A stretch of DNA of 64,000 nt from Ooceraea biroi (lineage: Eukaryota; Arthropoda; Insecta; Hymenoptera; Formicidae), in the NCBI RefSeq assembly GCF_003672135.1, contig NC_039514.1:7693287-7757286 (forward strand). Reading direction: 5' to 3'. Below are positions 13,501 to 28,700 of this stretch, piece after piece. The stretch's first letter is position 1, and the number at the start of each line of letters is the position of its first letter. The notes under the pieces were generated by a model. The model saw only the letters and a program-made list of their open reading frames with translations. It ran no database searches and was not told where the DNA came from. A program made the position numbers and the translations under genes.

Positions 13501-16500
13501 AATACGCGCTTGCCGCGGTAAACGGCTTCGATTCGGGTCTCAATTAACGAATTACGCGGCTCGCCGAGGGCGGACAGCGCGGAATTTGTTCCGTCGTTTG
13601 CGCGCGTGTCAGCTTTAGCCCGCGGTTCTTACATTAAGATCGGGCGATCAGACGGACGAGGGGGGAGTCGTCGCGAGCGACTACCCTCCGACGAGGGGGA
13701 GCGGGGGCGAACGCCAGGTCATTACGCTTTCGATTTAAAACTTTCGAATTAGATTGGGAGACGCCGCGAGTCTTTGCCGTGCCCCCCGGCCATTTAAAAC
13801 TTTCGCGGCGAGCCACCCCGAGACTACAGTCGTTCTCATTTTGGAATCTTGCGCTCTCTCGCAGCAGCTGCCTGCGAGGAATTATTTCCGATCGCTTGTC
13901 CTTTCTGCTGGCTCGCGTTGTCGCGTGCTCAAACCTGTTGGCCGCGAGTCTTGATCGCGAACGACGATCGAGTCTCTGATGCAATTTCGAGATGTTTCCA
14001 ACGTTTCTTCTCGTTGCTGACACGTGAGTTTGTCGTCTTGGGGCGCAATAAACGAGCACGTGATGCGTCGATTGATAATTGATTACTCCGCGCCTGCTAA
14101 TTCGCGCTACAATGCGCGCGATTAATTGCGCGTTTGGAAATGGGTTTAATTCAGTAGCGACGCTTAATTAATCGGCGATTTGATCCTACGGCTAGCAAAA
14201 TAATTAATTTCCACCAGTGTTCGCAGCGCCGTAATAAACTATTTAATTCTGCGCAATGACAAAGGCGATGTCGCGATGCTACCGCACCGCGAAACGGATT
14301 CAGTCGGCTTGCGCCCATGGAAATGAAATTTGCGTAAACATATTAGAAAACAAATCCAGCACTATGCGTAATCAGGCGCACCGATTTATCGGAATCAAAT
14401 TTATGACTCGCCGGAGAAAAAGGGCAGAGGGGCAGTAAAACGTTAACGAGTCTATTGCCAAGGAGGGACGATTCGATCATGCCAATGTGCTGACAAAGGC
14501 AAGCGCCGATCTCGGTACCTTCGTCGGAGATTAGCGAAATGAACGACGATCGGGTGGACGGGGCGATAAAAGGGGTGACCGGGGTGCAAACGCGCGAGTA
14601 ACGACCCCCCGGGGGTTCACTCTCCGAAAGTCACGCGAGACGCAAGAAACGAGCCGGCGGAAACCGGGGGGGAACCGTTCCCTAAGTAATAAGAAATCGA
14701 TAAGAACTGCAGATTGGATGCAGAAGCGGAGAAAAATCGGCCTGGAAGTATCTTATCGGAGGCTGGATAATCCCTCGGCCGCGTCGCGACGCCCTCGCAG
14801 CCCGTAAATGCCGATGATTGAATGAACGTAATCGGCATGGCGGAATGAATAATTAGGTTCTCCGCGAGTAATTGCAAGCCGCGTTAACGGTACTTCTCGC
14901 CCTCCCCCTCTTCGACACCTGAACTTTACGGATCGATGGCGGATCGATACATTCTGCGACAATTAAGGAGGTCACGTGACGACGTTTATAACTGTAACAA
15001 TCCTACACCCACAGAAAAGATTTCTGGACTTAATGCTATTACTCTTTAATCTATCATAAAATAAGATCGCTATAGCGACAATCATATTTATTATTGAAAA
15101 GAAGCATATTTTAATCTTCAATAGAAAATTCGAAAATCTAGATTCAAATAATCTTGGCGCTATCTCATTCATTTTCTCAGAAGGATTTAGATACAAATTT
15201 CTAGCAAGTTCAAAATATTCTTGATTTCACAATATTGTGAGATCTAAAAGACATCTTATTCTATTCTTCTAAGAGAATTTGTAGAATCTGCACAAAACGG
15301 CTAATATTTATGTGTTGCAATCGAAAATCGGGAAAGTGTTTCTGTTATTTACAATGAATAAGTGCAAAAGATATGGAAATGTCTTATCTCGAATCTTATT
15401 TCTCAAGTAAGTATATTGTATATACTTACTTACATTGCACTTATTCATTGTAAATAACAGAAACACTTTCCCGATTTTCGATTGCAACACAGAAATATTG
15501 GCCGTTTTATCCGAATAAAGGACGGCGCCGAGTCGACGAGCGACTGTGAGAAAATGACGCGTCGACATCGACGAAGCCTACTATAAAGTGGCGGTAATAT
15601 CAAATTATTCTACATACAAGAATATATAAGGATAAATTTGTACATGTTACTCTTGTCTGAAGACAGTAAGACAATCTTATTTAATTCGAGAGAGAAGAAT
15701 AGAAATTACTGATTTAAATTAAAAATTGTTTTATTTTCATATTTTTTATACTTGTATACGATTAAATTAGTCAAGAATATTTTTCGTCTTGTTATCAGAA
15801 ATCCTTTCTGAGGGTGTACGAGTGCACAAGTGAGTAGAAACGTTCTACGAATCTCGCAGATATGCACAATATAATCATGTATAAAATATAGAGAATTGTA
15901 AAAGTGATATTCAGCGACATGTCTCATATTTGAAATGTAAAGTGAAGTTAATAGAATGTTCGGAAATGAGTAGATTGACCGACTCGTTACAGTTGGCGAG
16001 GCAGTTGAGAAAAATTCTTAATTCTCATTGTACTAATATACTCGCTTTATTCCCGATGAATAAGCGCGAGGGCAGTCATCGATTAACCCCAACTTACTCG
16101 AGCGAGTTGGGTGTTTTCTTGCGATTAAGTGGAAATGAATAGCGACGTCAGTCAGAAAAACTTAAAGTTTAATCCGGGCACAGATTTACAGGCGAACTGA
16201 GGCAACAACGATTAGAGGAACAACGAAGCAGCATCCCGTGTCCACAATCTTTGCCATCAGGCTTACTCTCCTTTCCTTCTTTCCCCCCTGTCCCCGATTT
16301 CTCTCGTGTCCGGACGAACTTTCGTAATTTGTGCGCGGTTTCGCGGGACTAATTAATATTGATGATTGAAAAGTGCCCCCGCCAGGTGATCAATTTTCAT
16401 CGGTATTAATAATCGCCAGATCGAAAAGCGGTCGCTCGTCTTTGAGGAGCAAAGCTCACGCGTTTCTGATTAAAACGAAGTTCAGAAATCGAACGCGTTG

Positions 16501-19500
16501 ACGTAAAAAGGTCGATCGTCGTCCCATGAAGAGAAATGATTTTTATCGACATTTATTCCGCCAAGCGACGAGCTTTTCAATTTCATCGGGGAAAAAAGTT
16601 TTTACCGAAACCCCCCTCTCTTCTTCGTTTTCTCTCTCTCTTTTTTTTCTCCCTCATGCCTCGTCTGAAGCGCTTTTTACCGAAAGCTCTTCTCTCCGGC
16701 GCGCTCTTTACCGAGAACTTCGTGCTGAATGGTATGAAAATGCTTGTCAGTTGTCGGAAAAGTGCGTCGTGATAGGGGATGATTTCATTCAAGAGTAGAT
16801 GCACATACACGTACCAGGTGCACACGTACATGTACCTTCTTCGTACTGGATAATATATTGGATTTGGTCGGACGGTGCGCAACTGGCATAAAACGCTTTT
16901 CATCCTGAATCCGTGCAACGTTTTCGCGAGACACTCGCCAAAGAACGCGACCGGCAGGGACGTAAGCGTTCGTAATTTACGACATTAATATACAGGAAGG
17001 GAGAGAGAGAGACAGAGAAAGAGAGCCCCGGAAGGCTTGAAGACCCGGAAAGGCCGCCGTTTGACGTTCGCCGGAGCTCTCTCTTCTTGAAACGATCTTT
17101 CTCGCAATGTCGCGCTACGCGGAGCACTCCGAGTCGCGGAGAGGAAAAAAAGGGCATGCAAACAAGATAAATCGGAGGAGATAAATCAAACGGAGTGAAT
17201 TATACTCGGTGCTTTGCTCGCCTGCCGACTTCAACGAGCTAAACGTTCGGAGCAACAAAGAAAGCAGACATAATAACTTTGGTTGACGCAGCGCGGTGCT
17301 GTTTGCTTCGCCGAGAATATAACCGTGCTGTAATATCATATCTCCGGAATATCCTCGGGATAAACAAACTCGTAAATCGTCCGAACATTCCGCAAATGAT
17401 AAAGCATGAAATTAAATTTAATTAAGAGAAGCTTAAACATAATTGCGAACGATGCTCCCCGGTATATAATTAACTGAAAGTATTTATTTAAAATACGTCT
17501 CTCCCACGCACGAACGCACCCCCGCTTACTATAAACTTATGCACGCGTACGTCAGACAAACTTTTTAATTAGAATAGTTTCGTGTCGTCTTTTGTAATAC
17601 ATAATATTCTCTTTGGAGCATTATCGGATTCGGAACCCTGAGAGAGAGAAAGAGAGTTCAAAGCCAGCTCTGATCATTTAGGTCGATCGATCGAGGGAAA
17701 AGTAGCACGTTCCACGGCTGATCACCGATAATCCAGCATACTGCATCTCTCTCTTTCTCTCCCGCTGGCCAATTTATGATTATAACGCGGTGCGAAAGTT
17801 AACGAGAGCGACGAGGGTCGGCTTCACTGTCTGCGACGTTACAAGCTCGTTTGTTAAACTTAAAATTGATCCTCCCTTCGATGGTAGGAGTACCGTGGTA
17901 CATTAATTACGGCGGGATAGCTACGGCGACTGGAAGGGGATCGGTAGGAACTCTTGTCGCCAGAATTAGAAGGCGTTTCGCACAAAGCGTGCCATCTCAT
18001 GACGAGAGACTCGAATTTCACTTACTGCTCCTTTGTCGGAACTCGACGGCGTATTGCGGAATGGTTTATTCGAGCATGCAGCGAACTCGTTGGGTCACGG
18101 AAAAAGCTCGCGAACAATGTCTACGTTAAAAACTATCCGACTATCGAGCCAACTCCCAGCGAAACCTTAGCGAGCAACGTTTCGCGCTAATGTTTGCGCG
18201 TTTCAAGGCGATTGGAAATGCAATTAAACTCCGTTTTCACTCGATTTCGCGTTATTTATTGGCCGGTCTCTTTCCGGCTGGCAAAAATGACGCGGCGCAA
18301 CTCGACGGCAATTCGACAATACGCCGGATTAGTCACGAGTACGTCGTGCGAACGTGCAACGTCGCGAAAAGACGGGATATATTCCCCACAATGGCAGGGA
18401 TCTCGCGATTGTATCCTCCAGTCTCCATCCTTATTTGGATTCCATGCAATCGTGGGTACTTACGAGCGCGGATATACCTAACGAGCTCGAGCTCCCGCGA
18501 CCGAGCCGAGGCGCATTCCGACTAGGGAAAGTTCAAGCTCGTCCTTAACTCAGCGCAAGCTCGTATAACTTCCATCCCGTCGCTCGTCCCCTCGTATAAC
18601 TTCTGTCCAGAGTTCGTTCCACAGATAAATAGGTATGGGTACATTTGCATCTTCTTCTCGGGTACCGCCTATATTATATTCCGCTTGCCCACGTTCCTCA
18701 TCCTCCTCCTCTTCCTCTTCCTCGTGAGCATCCTCCGTTGCATCGTCCATTTCTCTGTCCGGCTTGACGTGCGTTTCGTCACATCCGTCGCGGTTGCAGT
18801 TTCGCGGGTTCACTTCACAAATAAACAAATCTCGTTACAGCAAAGTCCACGTGAAAAATTGCTCGCCCGAGTTCGGAGAGTCTCGAGAGTTCCGCCGCGG
18901 CTTGACTGATGGATGTAATTTCGGCAGAAGCGCGCCGCGGTATCTAAAACGCACGTACCAAATAATCCCCTTCGTTATGGTAGCGTTCCATTTTGGCGTC
19001 TAATTTTACCTGCCGATTTGCGAGGTCGGGATAATTAACGTAATTGCTCGTGATATTATTGTATGCGCTCAGATATCAGATTGCGTTTGGTATACCGATA
19101 AATTTATGTAACGTAACGTTCTGCCACGCTCTCGATTCGCGCGTATTATTTTGTATGCCTCGCTCGGCGGGGGAGCAGGCACGGGGCGAAAAAGTCACTT
19201 TAGACGAAAATTATTGATGGAATAATAAACGTGTAATTTTAAAGTGTAACACGTTTCTATTAAAAGGGTAAACATTTATGGCGGACACGTCGCATTAAAT
19301 TTTCCGGTGATGTAACTGCGGCGCGCTAAAACTGCAACTCACCCGCTCACTCTATTTCGCTTCAGCTGCGTAATCTTTTATTCATACTGCGTCACCATCT
19401 CTTTTTTTCACTGTTATAATTTTTAAAACTTTCACTGCTTGTCTGCTGTCGCCGGTCGCGTTACGTTAATTAGCGGTTGAAATCTTCAAAATGTCACGCG

Positions 19501-22500
19501 CGTCACTAAAAAAAAAACAAATCGCTCACACCGTTTAGCAATTCAATCCATTCTTCTATATATGTTTCGATCCGGGTATTCTGCCCGCGACATCTGCCCG
19601 ATTTCGCGTTCTTCCACGGTTCACTTTCCATATCAATTGACCGCATCGTGCATTACTTATTTATTCTGTATAATCGACTATGTACTTTTTCCATTATTGC
19701 GCGTGCCATTAGCATCATTATTATTTCACATACACACACGTAATGCGGTTTCAAATAAGTAACGAATTTTTGCATTCAATCTTTCACGAATCATTTGATT
19801 CTGAATTTTAAGCCGCGCTCTAAAGTTACAACAACGGGAAGAAGCTGGAATTATTAATTACGAGGGAGATTAAAGTTTCTAAAGAATAAACTTGCATTAA
19901 TTTATTTACTGTCTTGACACGTTTTTTGCCACTCTCTTATGTCGATATATTTTATCGATAAAAGTAACTAAGACTAGACAATCGCAACGTTCTCGATTAA
20001 CAGCCCTAAACATTGATTATTTCCTTTCCCACCTTTAGAAACCCTCCGTAAGCGAAATGAAAATTTTCTCGCGCACATATCTGGCCCGGGGAAATCCTCT
20101 TATGAACGCGATGCGTAAAAATTTGAGCATTGTGCGCGGTGAAAAATTCCCAGGAGACACGTTCGAGGCCCGCCGCGCGATTCGTCGCCGGCGCGAGACC
20201 GCGCGTGATTTCACGCGCGTACCCTCATTTCCCCCTCGTTTCCTTCCCTTCAAACACATAATTTTTTATTCATTCCGCATAACCGCACCCCCTGCCATCA
20301 TTTTCGTCCTTCCTGCTTTCGTCTCCAGCTGCCTCCGCTGCGACCGCCGCTTCGTCTTCCACTTCGCGGCTTCGGCCGGCTTTTTACACCCGGTCGTTAG
20401 GAGCCGGACCGCAAATGTCTCCGCATGAATTCTAATGTTAGACCCTCGCCCACCCCCGCGCTCCACTCCCTACTCACTCCTTGGCCTTCCGTCGTCACCC
20501 GCCAGCCCGGTAATCCCGGCCAGTTTCGCCACCCTCCTCCGCCCCTTTGGCCGTTTCCACGGGCGGAATTTGCAGGGGACCACCGTAACGCGAATACCGC
20601 GGAAGTCGTGTGGGACCAGGGAAGCGTTTTGTCCCTGCATTTTCATAAGATTCCGACGACGGCGCGTTAAGGCTAATTGTTTCGTTAATTTATGAGCGGT
20701 ACAGATCTCTCTCTGTGCTAACGACGGGTGGGCCAACGGAGGGTATGTCGTTAATTGATGTGAAATTTCCCGGGATGTTACCCGAACTGTAAGCCGGATG
20801 TCGTTTCCACGTACAAAAGGAGACGAACGGCGCGGCGCGGGTGGATAGAAGTACGAGCTGACTTGACGCTTAAGCTTTCTAATCGGGATATCAACATCTG
20901 TTTACAAATGCTGTTTATAATGCGTATAACATAGACATTTCTGGTGCTCAAAAAACTAAAATTATTAATTATTAATTAAAAATTATAAAATTATGAAAAT
21001 GTTGGAGAGGTAGAATTAATTAAATTAATTAAATTAAATCTATAAAAATAAGTATGAATTGTGTGTGATAGCATAAATGGTATCAATTTTTAATTAAAAA
21101 TAAATGGAAAATGAGATTCGCACGTACAAATGAGTACATACGTACGAAAAAATACAGACATGTAACATTTCTTTTAATACCGTTAATCTTTTTTGATGGA
21201 AAGATTATTCGTGTACGAGAGTTCTGCGCTGATGTTCCGTCCAAATCACTTACTTCCCAGCTACAGCAAATACCGAATTAATACACCGCCGCTGTCGCGG
21301 ACAGCTTTTCGTCTTTTCGGATTGGCCGCAAAAGCGTTCGATCGTCCCCAGGAACGGCGCGTTATCGAAGCAAATAAACGCGAAGTGCAGCTTCGCGCGT
21401 CCACGCGACAATGAAATTAGACTCACGGGAATCGGGACGGTTTTATTTCCGTCCTCGTTAGCAGCCGGCGCGCGCTGTAAACGAAGCACCCGAAACAAAG
21501 GGATCGATCGCGGCGCGGCGTCGTAATTTATCGAGACGTGTCGCGAAAAGGGGTGGTCGACCGGGGTAGTTGCGAGCGCGACTTCCTAAAATGTGATTTG
21601 CGCGACGCTTTGTCGCCGCGCGGATAATCGCGCGAGGCCCTCGCAAAGCCAGCCGCGTCCCGGTAATCCGGCCTGACGAGCCTGACCCCGGTGACTCGCC
21701 CTCCTGCCCCCCTTTTTTTTTAACGAACCTGCGAGCGACTCGCCGATAAAAATGACAGAACTTTATCAGGGTCCGCGCCCGCTCTGCGCGCTCGGCCATA
21801 CTGTCGCTGGCTCGATAACGCTGCCTCGCTCTCTTGCAGCACGATTTATGCGGGGGCCCTTATCGTCCCGACCGGATCGAACGTTTTGCCTCGTGAAAAA
21901 TTGGAAAAAATTATTTCGAGCCGACACGCCGGCCCGTACGTATCTCATCTGTCACGGTATCACGGCGCCATACGTCAATTCTATCTCGTCATAATGGCGC
22001 GTTCCCTGTCAACGTGGATCGGACCCATGCGTAGCGCGTTAAGAAAATTTGCCAGCACAACCGGCATTTATCATGTACCCCCAACGTCGCCTCTAATCGA
22101 GCTCTCGACTCTGCCATCGGGTGTTAGGTTTGATAGAATAAAAAATACAGCAGGGGAGAACGGACCGAATTAATGTTTCAGGATGGAGACGATTCTCGTG
22201 GAACACCGTATAAACGAACGCGTTGGAAATAAACGAACTAATAAAAATACCGATAACGCCTACAAATAGTACGAATGTACGGCCACCGAGCAGCGTCGAA
22301 GCTAGTGCCGTGTGTTGGCGCTTGTACCTGGGTGTTTGAAAAAAAGTACGTAAAGTAGGTAATGCACGAGACATAAAAGCCCGCTCGGGCGATAAAAGAC
22401 GATCGTTCGACGGTGCAACCGAGAGAGAGAGAGAGAGAAAGAGAGCAAAATTGAACGAACGAGAGAGAGGGAGAGGCGAGGGGGTTGTAGGCTGCTTCTG

Positions 22501-22683
22501 TTCGCGAAAAATTAACGAAATTCTTACCGATCCGCGCGCTCGCACGATTTATTCCTCTTACCGGTAATCGCGAAGACGACCATTTTCCCGACCATTTTTC
22601 CGCCCATTTGCCGCACCATTTTTTCCCGTCGTACGTACCGGCTCGAATGAAGACAAACGCGGCACGGGAGACGACGATGCAAT

Positions 22684-22722
<39 letters not shown>

Positions 22723-25700
22723 CATGTACATAAAGGCGAGCATATATATATGTACTCCACGTGTGTTGTGTACACCACCTAAATATATATACCCCCTCGC
22801 CGGGGGTTAAGTGACGTGGCACTGGCTTTATGGAAATGAACGGGGAAGTTCTGCATTTACGGCAACGCCGACGCAAAGTTTTCCCTGGAATTCGGTCCTA
22901 CCGCGACGTCGAGAGCGGGACATTCAAGTTTTAGCGCGGGGATGGAAGGGCGGGTCGCGCAATATTTCGAAAGGGAAATGTCATTCGCTATGATTAAAAG
23001 TTTATCGTAGTTTCCGGATTTAATGCGAGTTATCGCGCGATTGCTTATTTACGCTCCTCTCGCTTCTCTATAACGCGCATTTTCTCAATGGAAAGCTCCC
23101 GGGGCTCACGCAGAGCGCACAAATATTATATTTACAAGATCGAGATGTCGAGCAAACTCTCAACGAATAATGAATCAAATTAATTTAATTTTAACTGGCT
23201 CTCTCTTTACTCGTATATCTTTTGCGACATACATAAACAGTCTCGAAATAAATATAGAAGAAAAGGAAGTTTGAACAATTTCCTGAATGGCTGCTGGAGC
23301 ACTCAATCTAATCCTAATCGCGTATCTTAAGTGAAAAAAGTTGAGAATCGTCAGATATGAATCTGGCTTGCCTGCAGGGGCGATGTTTGAATTGATAGGA
23401 TATCAATCAAACATCGCCTGTTGTTTTTCGACTATATTGCATATGTAGGCAGGATTGTTTGAAATTAAATTTAATTAATAACAAATTAATTAATAACACA
23501 TTCAAGCACATGTTTCTTTGATGCAAATATCATTTGTTATATCAGACGAATCGGATATCCGAATGTAAATTCCCGTTCACGAGCGTACGAGTGTAGAAAT
23601 AATTAATTTTATTCAAAGTACGATTGTTTATCGCAACAATTAATGCTGTAATCGCCGATGCGTCGCGTATCGGGTAAGGTAAGGGGAACGTGAAACGTCA
23701 AATCGGCAACGACGCGAATCCCTTGTCCCAAGAACAAGCGGAGAAGTTTCGCATTTACCGCGACACCGATGAAAAGTTTTCGGACTGGAATTCGGTCCTG
23801 CCGAAACGAGGGACGGAACGTCCAAGTTTTAGCGAGGGAGGTCGAAGGGCTGTCGGCTCGGCCGGAAATGCGTTTCCAAGATGAACCTGCTGCCTGCCCC
23901 TCGGTCGCTCCCCCGTCCTCCCCCAACGGGCAGGAGTAAACTTGGACGTCAAAAAAGCGCTGGCAGAATCGTGTCCGGAATTTTTCGCTTTGCCGAGTAA
24001 GAAGTATTGAAATGCGACGTACAAACTTTGACGCGACTTTTCTAGATTTCAAAGCTACGTGCACCTTTATCTTACGCGATCGATCGCATCCGCTTCTTCA
24101 CTTTCCGCTCATGTCGCATCCGGTCACCGTATCCGTATGCACGCATTACCTTTTTATTCCGCCTTTTTTTTGTTTAATATCCCTTTATACTCGCGACTCT
24201 TATTTGGAAAACTTAACAGCGCGAAACTTTATGGACGATAATTCCAACGAGGAATTTCTTTCACGAAAGAGAGAATATGGAGAGACGGAGGGAAATATGA
24301 CGTTTCCTTTCCTTTTTTCTTATTTCGGATCTTCTTTTATGCTCTGAAGTTGAGCAAACTTTAATATACACTCTCAGAGGCAACGGAATCTTTTTATTAC
24401 ATCCATAAATGGTATCTCTATTTCTGCACTCTCGCGTAACAATAGTTTAAAGCATCCATGTCCGACGCTTGATACCAAGTTCCCCTCAACTTTCGGCACA
24501 TATTGGCGCATGGTGGCATGGCTTTTTGTAGCGATGCACGTGTAATTTCTACGGCGTACCTGTTTATGCTCGAATAAGTTTCTTACGCAAAGCTTCTATA
24601 CGTGAAGTGGCCAAGTATTGGCCCGCGGAGATGCCGCCTGATCGCGGCTTCCAATCCCTCTAGCCATTAAATTCCGCCATTAATTAAAGACTGCGGGCTG
24701 CCTCGCGTTTCGAGTGATCTGATTTAGGTGCTCGCTCGAATCAAAACGGCAGTCGGCGCCGCCGCTATGCGGCAATATGCGAGCCCGTGTGATTCCATTA
24801 CGCGACTTAAAATGTATTACGCGTGTACCTTGGAGCCGTTTGTTTTCGCCCACGCGCGAGTTATAATCTTCTTACACTTGGCGAACGTGCGCGCGTGTAT
24901 ATCACCCGTGTGCATGCGGTAACTACGTACATTCCGAACGTTGGATTATCGCTTTGGTACAATTTCCACGCTATTCGCGTTCTCTCCGCGACGTCTCGTA
25001 ATTCACAAACCAGCTACGACTACCCGAAACCTCTCTCTCCCGGTCCGAATATCTGGAGCAGAAAGAGCTTTTGAGGGTGGTGACGAAAGATGCAAGGGGC
25101 GAGAGGCAGAGGAAGAGAGATAGAGAGAGAGGAGGAAACAAAAAGAAACAGCAACGGAGGCAGAATCGAATGCGAGAGAGGGACCGAGAGAAGCCATTGA
25201 AAGAAAAAGGGGGAAAAAAGCGTAAGAGGCGGCTTTAAGGCGGGAAAGGGCGAAGAGTTTCTCCCATAAAATATCACGACACTTTTTCTCCACCTTCGCC
25301 CTTAGCTCCGTTGCCAATGCGTCTTCTTTTCTTCGACGCCCACGATTCAAAACGAGCGAAATTAAAATCGGCATCGCGCGAGGGGAACGGGGGGAGGAAT
25401 CAATCGATACGGATTACCGAGTTGCACGTAACGATATTGCTTTGTGCAGAGCGCGAGCGAAAAACGATCCCCGTCGAACGATGACAAAGTCATTTGTTAG
25501 GTCAACCCGATTCGGTGTAATATCTTTTCCTTACGTAAACAAAATCGACACGTTCCCGATATTAAAAGGTGCAACAGGCGTAAACAATTTTATTGGAGAG
25601 AAAGAAGGAAAGAGGTGAAGCGAGCGCAATCAAATATCTTGAATTTCGTTCGATTGGAGTTCTGCACATCTATACATTAAATATCTCTTTATCGGGCACG

Positions 25701-28700
25701 CGGCATCAAGACGGATTACAGGCGTTGCATCGCAACAATTAAAATCGAATTAAACCATGATAGCATTAGTATACCCGATACACAGTACCGTGGGACTGCT
25801 GTCATTGTAAACATAATACGACACGATCGATCAGCCGATCAGCCCCGAAATCCCGAATATTCCTCGATAATAATAATCCCCACATTTAATGGTACAAATC
25901 CTGCTGGGAAAATTTACGGCTGGCTCATATTCGCCCGCTTTGGCTATTCTTAATCGTTTTTCAATACACGATCCCTATGGATTCTCTCTCGAAAACTCTT
26001 CCTCACCGACCCGGGGCTGCCATATATTTCGCGTCGCGCCATGTCAGACGATAATCTTGTATCTTCATATTACAGGTTTGTAATACGAACGTGCGCATGG
26101 AATACGAGAATATATGCGCGAAATATGTACATCTGTTATCCACATATTACTTATCAATTATACATAATATTTGTATAGATTTATACAAATATTATCATAA
26201 TTGTGCACATATATATTTAATAGAGGAAAGTCTCCGATTATGAGATACCATATCGATTTTGCCGAATGTAAGAAAATCTATAGGCAGAATTTAAAAATGT
26301 AATACGTTATCTTGAAGAGAATTTAATAAGCTTTAGGTTGGTGAAATGAAAAATCTAATTTAAATATTATTTTTTCTGAAAATTAAAAAATTTGAAAAAA
26401 GAGCTTTACGCAGGATCGAGAAAGTGTGCTCCTAATATAAGATACCTCGAGAAATCGGTGTTAAAAGTGCAAAATACATCAGTATTGCAAGTAAAAAACT
26501 TTATTAGATAGTTTTATAAAAATACTGCTGCCACAGCCTTCGCCAAATCTTCACGATTCCACTGTCGACGCTTCCTCGTTTCTCTAACCTCCATAGTCAG
26601 ATTCTATAAAAATTAAATACACAAAAATTCGTAATATAAATTCGTATTAACTTTTCTTTAACCTTAAGTAGTATTTTCTTTCTTTTTATTACACTACATA
26701 ATCTTCATATTCGAGCAATAATTATCTCATATTAAGAGTACCCTGAATATCTCATTATACGAGCCACACGCCTAGCGGTTCCGCGATCATAAAATCTAAC
26801 CTCTACAATTAAGCAATTCAACAAATCGCGTATTTTCCTGTTACTACGATTCTACTCTATCATTGCATACTGAATTTATTGCCAACCATTTCTTTATTAT
26901 ATAATAAACAAGGTTTAAAGACTAACCTCAAGTTCCTTTGACATGTTCACAATTTCACAAACCTTTTCTTGCAAAGGCTAAACGCAATAACGAACAATGA
27001 ATTTTTCACTAAATACATTTTACACCAAGAGTAATAAGTTCATGGTGGAACTAACAGATGGTGCTCAATAGTTTAGCAGAAACCCCATTATTTCATATTA
27101 GGAGCATATCTCATAATAGGGGATTCTCCTCTATCATATATCTCTTAAATTTTATATTATATTCTGTTTTATTATATTTATTATATTGATTATTATATCT
27201 ATACCATTATTTATAGTCTTTTAATTTGTGAACAGAAATGAACGTATCTATTACATTCCACACAAACAAGAAAAAATTCTAACCATTCACCCAATTTATG
27301 CATTTTTTCTTTCTTTATTCGTCATTAATAAATGTATCTACATTCCTCGCGATATGTTCGAAATAATTCCAAGCATAGTTTAATAACCGCTCTATTACGT
27401 CTTTCATTAACTAAATCTCAATAAAATAGAATTTTGTATAAACGATTATGGTGACCGAGCATGTCTGACCATCGCTACGCCTAGTTCACTTGCCGTAACG
27501 TTAAAACCAAAGTCCGAATTGTCGAATCGAGAGATTCGAGCGCCACGTAAGTACCAGGTTACACTTTAAACGAAAATAATTGTTCGTTATCAGCGTCGGA
27601 GTTCCTGGCCAATGGAACGGGACGGAGCCACTATTCAGACAGGCAATATAGGTAGAACAACGAAGCTGTAATACGGATAGAGAAGAAGAAGAGCGGAGCA
27701 ATCGGGGTGGGACCGGGCAGGAGGGAAGAGCAGGGCGGGAACGAACACGAAGAGTGTGAGAACGGCCCTTCCAATAGGATTAACCCTCGTTCCGTTAATC
27801 CTTTTATTGGGGCGGCAAATCCTGCGACAGGTCACGAAAGAGGGTGTCCGCCGGACCTGGATTCGCGGGCGGATATCCCGGCGATGGGGACCGGGACACG
27901 ATCCCAAGTATATCGAAATCGCTATTAGAGTCGACGGTTTAACGACGCCGATAACGGTCTTATAAGGGGTTCCACGTATGTCCGCCGATATCGAGAATTT
28001 CGGCCATTCGATCCCGAACTCGCTGACCCCCGCCGATCGCGCCGATAATTTTCGAAGAGAGCCAGACCAGGCCGGGTGGCTCCCTGTCTCCCTCTCTCGA
28101 GGCTGCAGGCGTGATATCGTCATTTCGAATCCGGCCGTTCGATCAATATTTCGCTATCACGTCGCGCCACTTCGCATATTTCACGGTAAACATAATACCC
28201 GCCCTGTTAACCGTACGGAGAACTTATTATCCCGCACCGTGATACACGGTGGCGACGAGAGCCTTTCTCATGCTAATCACCGCTCGTCCTCAACGAGCCT
28301 GTCAACCATCTGGAGAAAAAAATAGTTGGGGACCACAGCCCGAAGGAGCGGGTCTAAAGGAGCATTAGTTCCCTTCAGAAGCGGAAACGGAAGGCGATGA
28401 GATCCGAACGTGATAAATGGGAATACGTTTGATGAACATAGATCCATTCGCGTTACAGCTACACGCTGCGCGAGATATATACCGCTGTAACGCGCGTACA
28501 CGTAGGTATATACCTATGCGGATAAATACGAAAAATGGAAATCGCACGCGAGACGACAGCAAGAGAAAGAGAGAGAGAGAAATCAGTGTTAAAAGAAGAG
28601 CGTGCAGTTGCATTTGCATGCGGCTACGCATTTTTTGTCCGTTCCTTTGCGACGGACGGTGATACGCGGCATCAAATGACACGCACGGACGCGTCTGGCT

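Larger units (their letters stand above)
15817..26222 (+). other. Receptor intron 1, segment between hairpin MITE copy 2 and the TA-MITE
   Basis: About 10.4 kb with no supported gene. It holds GA/CT-rich tracts, an AT-rich patch near 20930-21190, a dinucleotide microsatellite at 22684-22722, a diverged ~115-bp direct repeat (22839-22957 and 23738-23853) and a perfect-looking short hairpin at 23379-23418. Long open frames around 20.0-20.7 and 22.1-22.9 kb are low-complexity or microsatellite-driven. Confidence 0.6.

Noticed and set aside
22238..22876. 212-codon minus-strand frame
   Set aside because: Contains the (CA/TA) microsatellite and GA tract and has no domain-like pattern.
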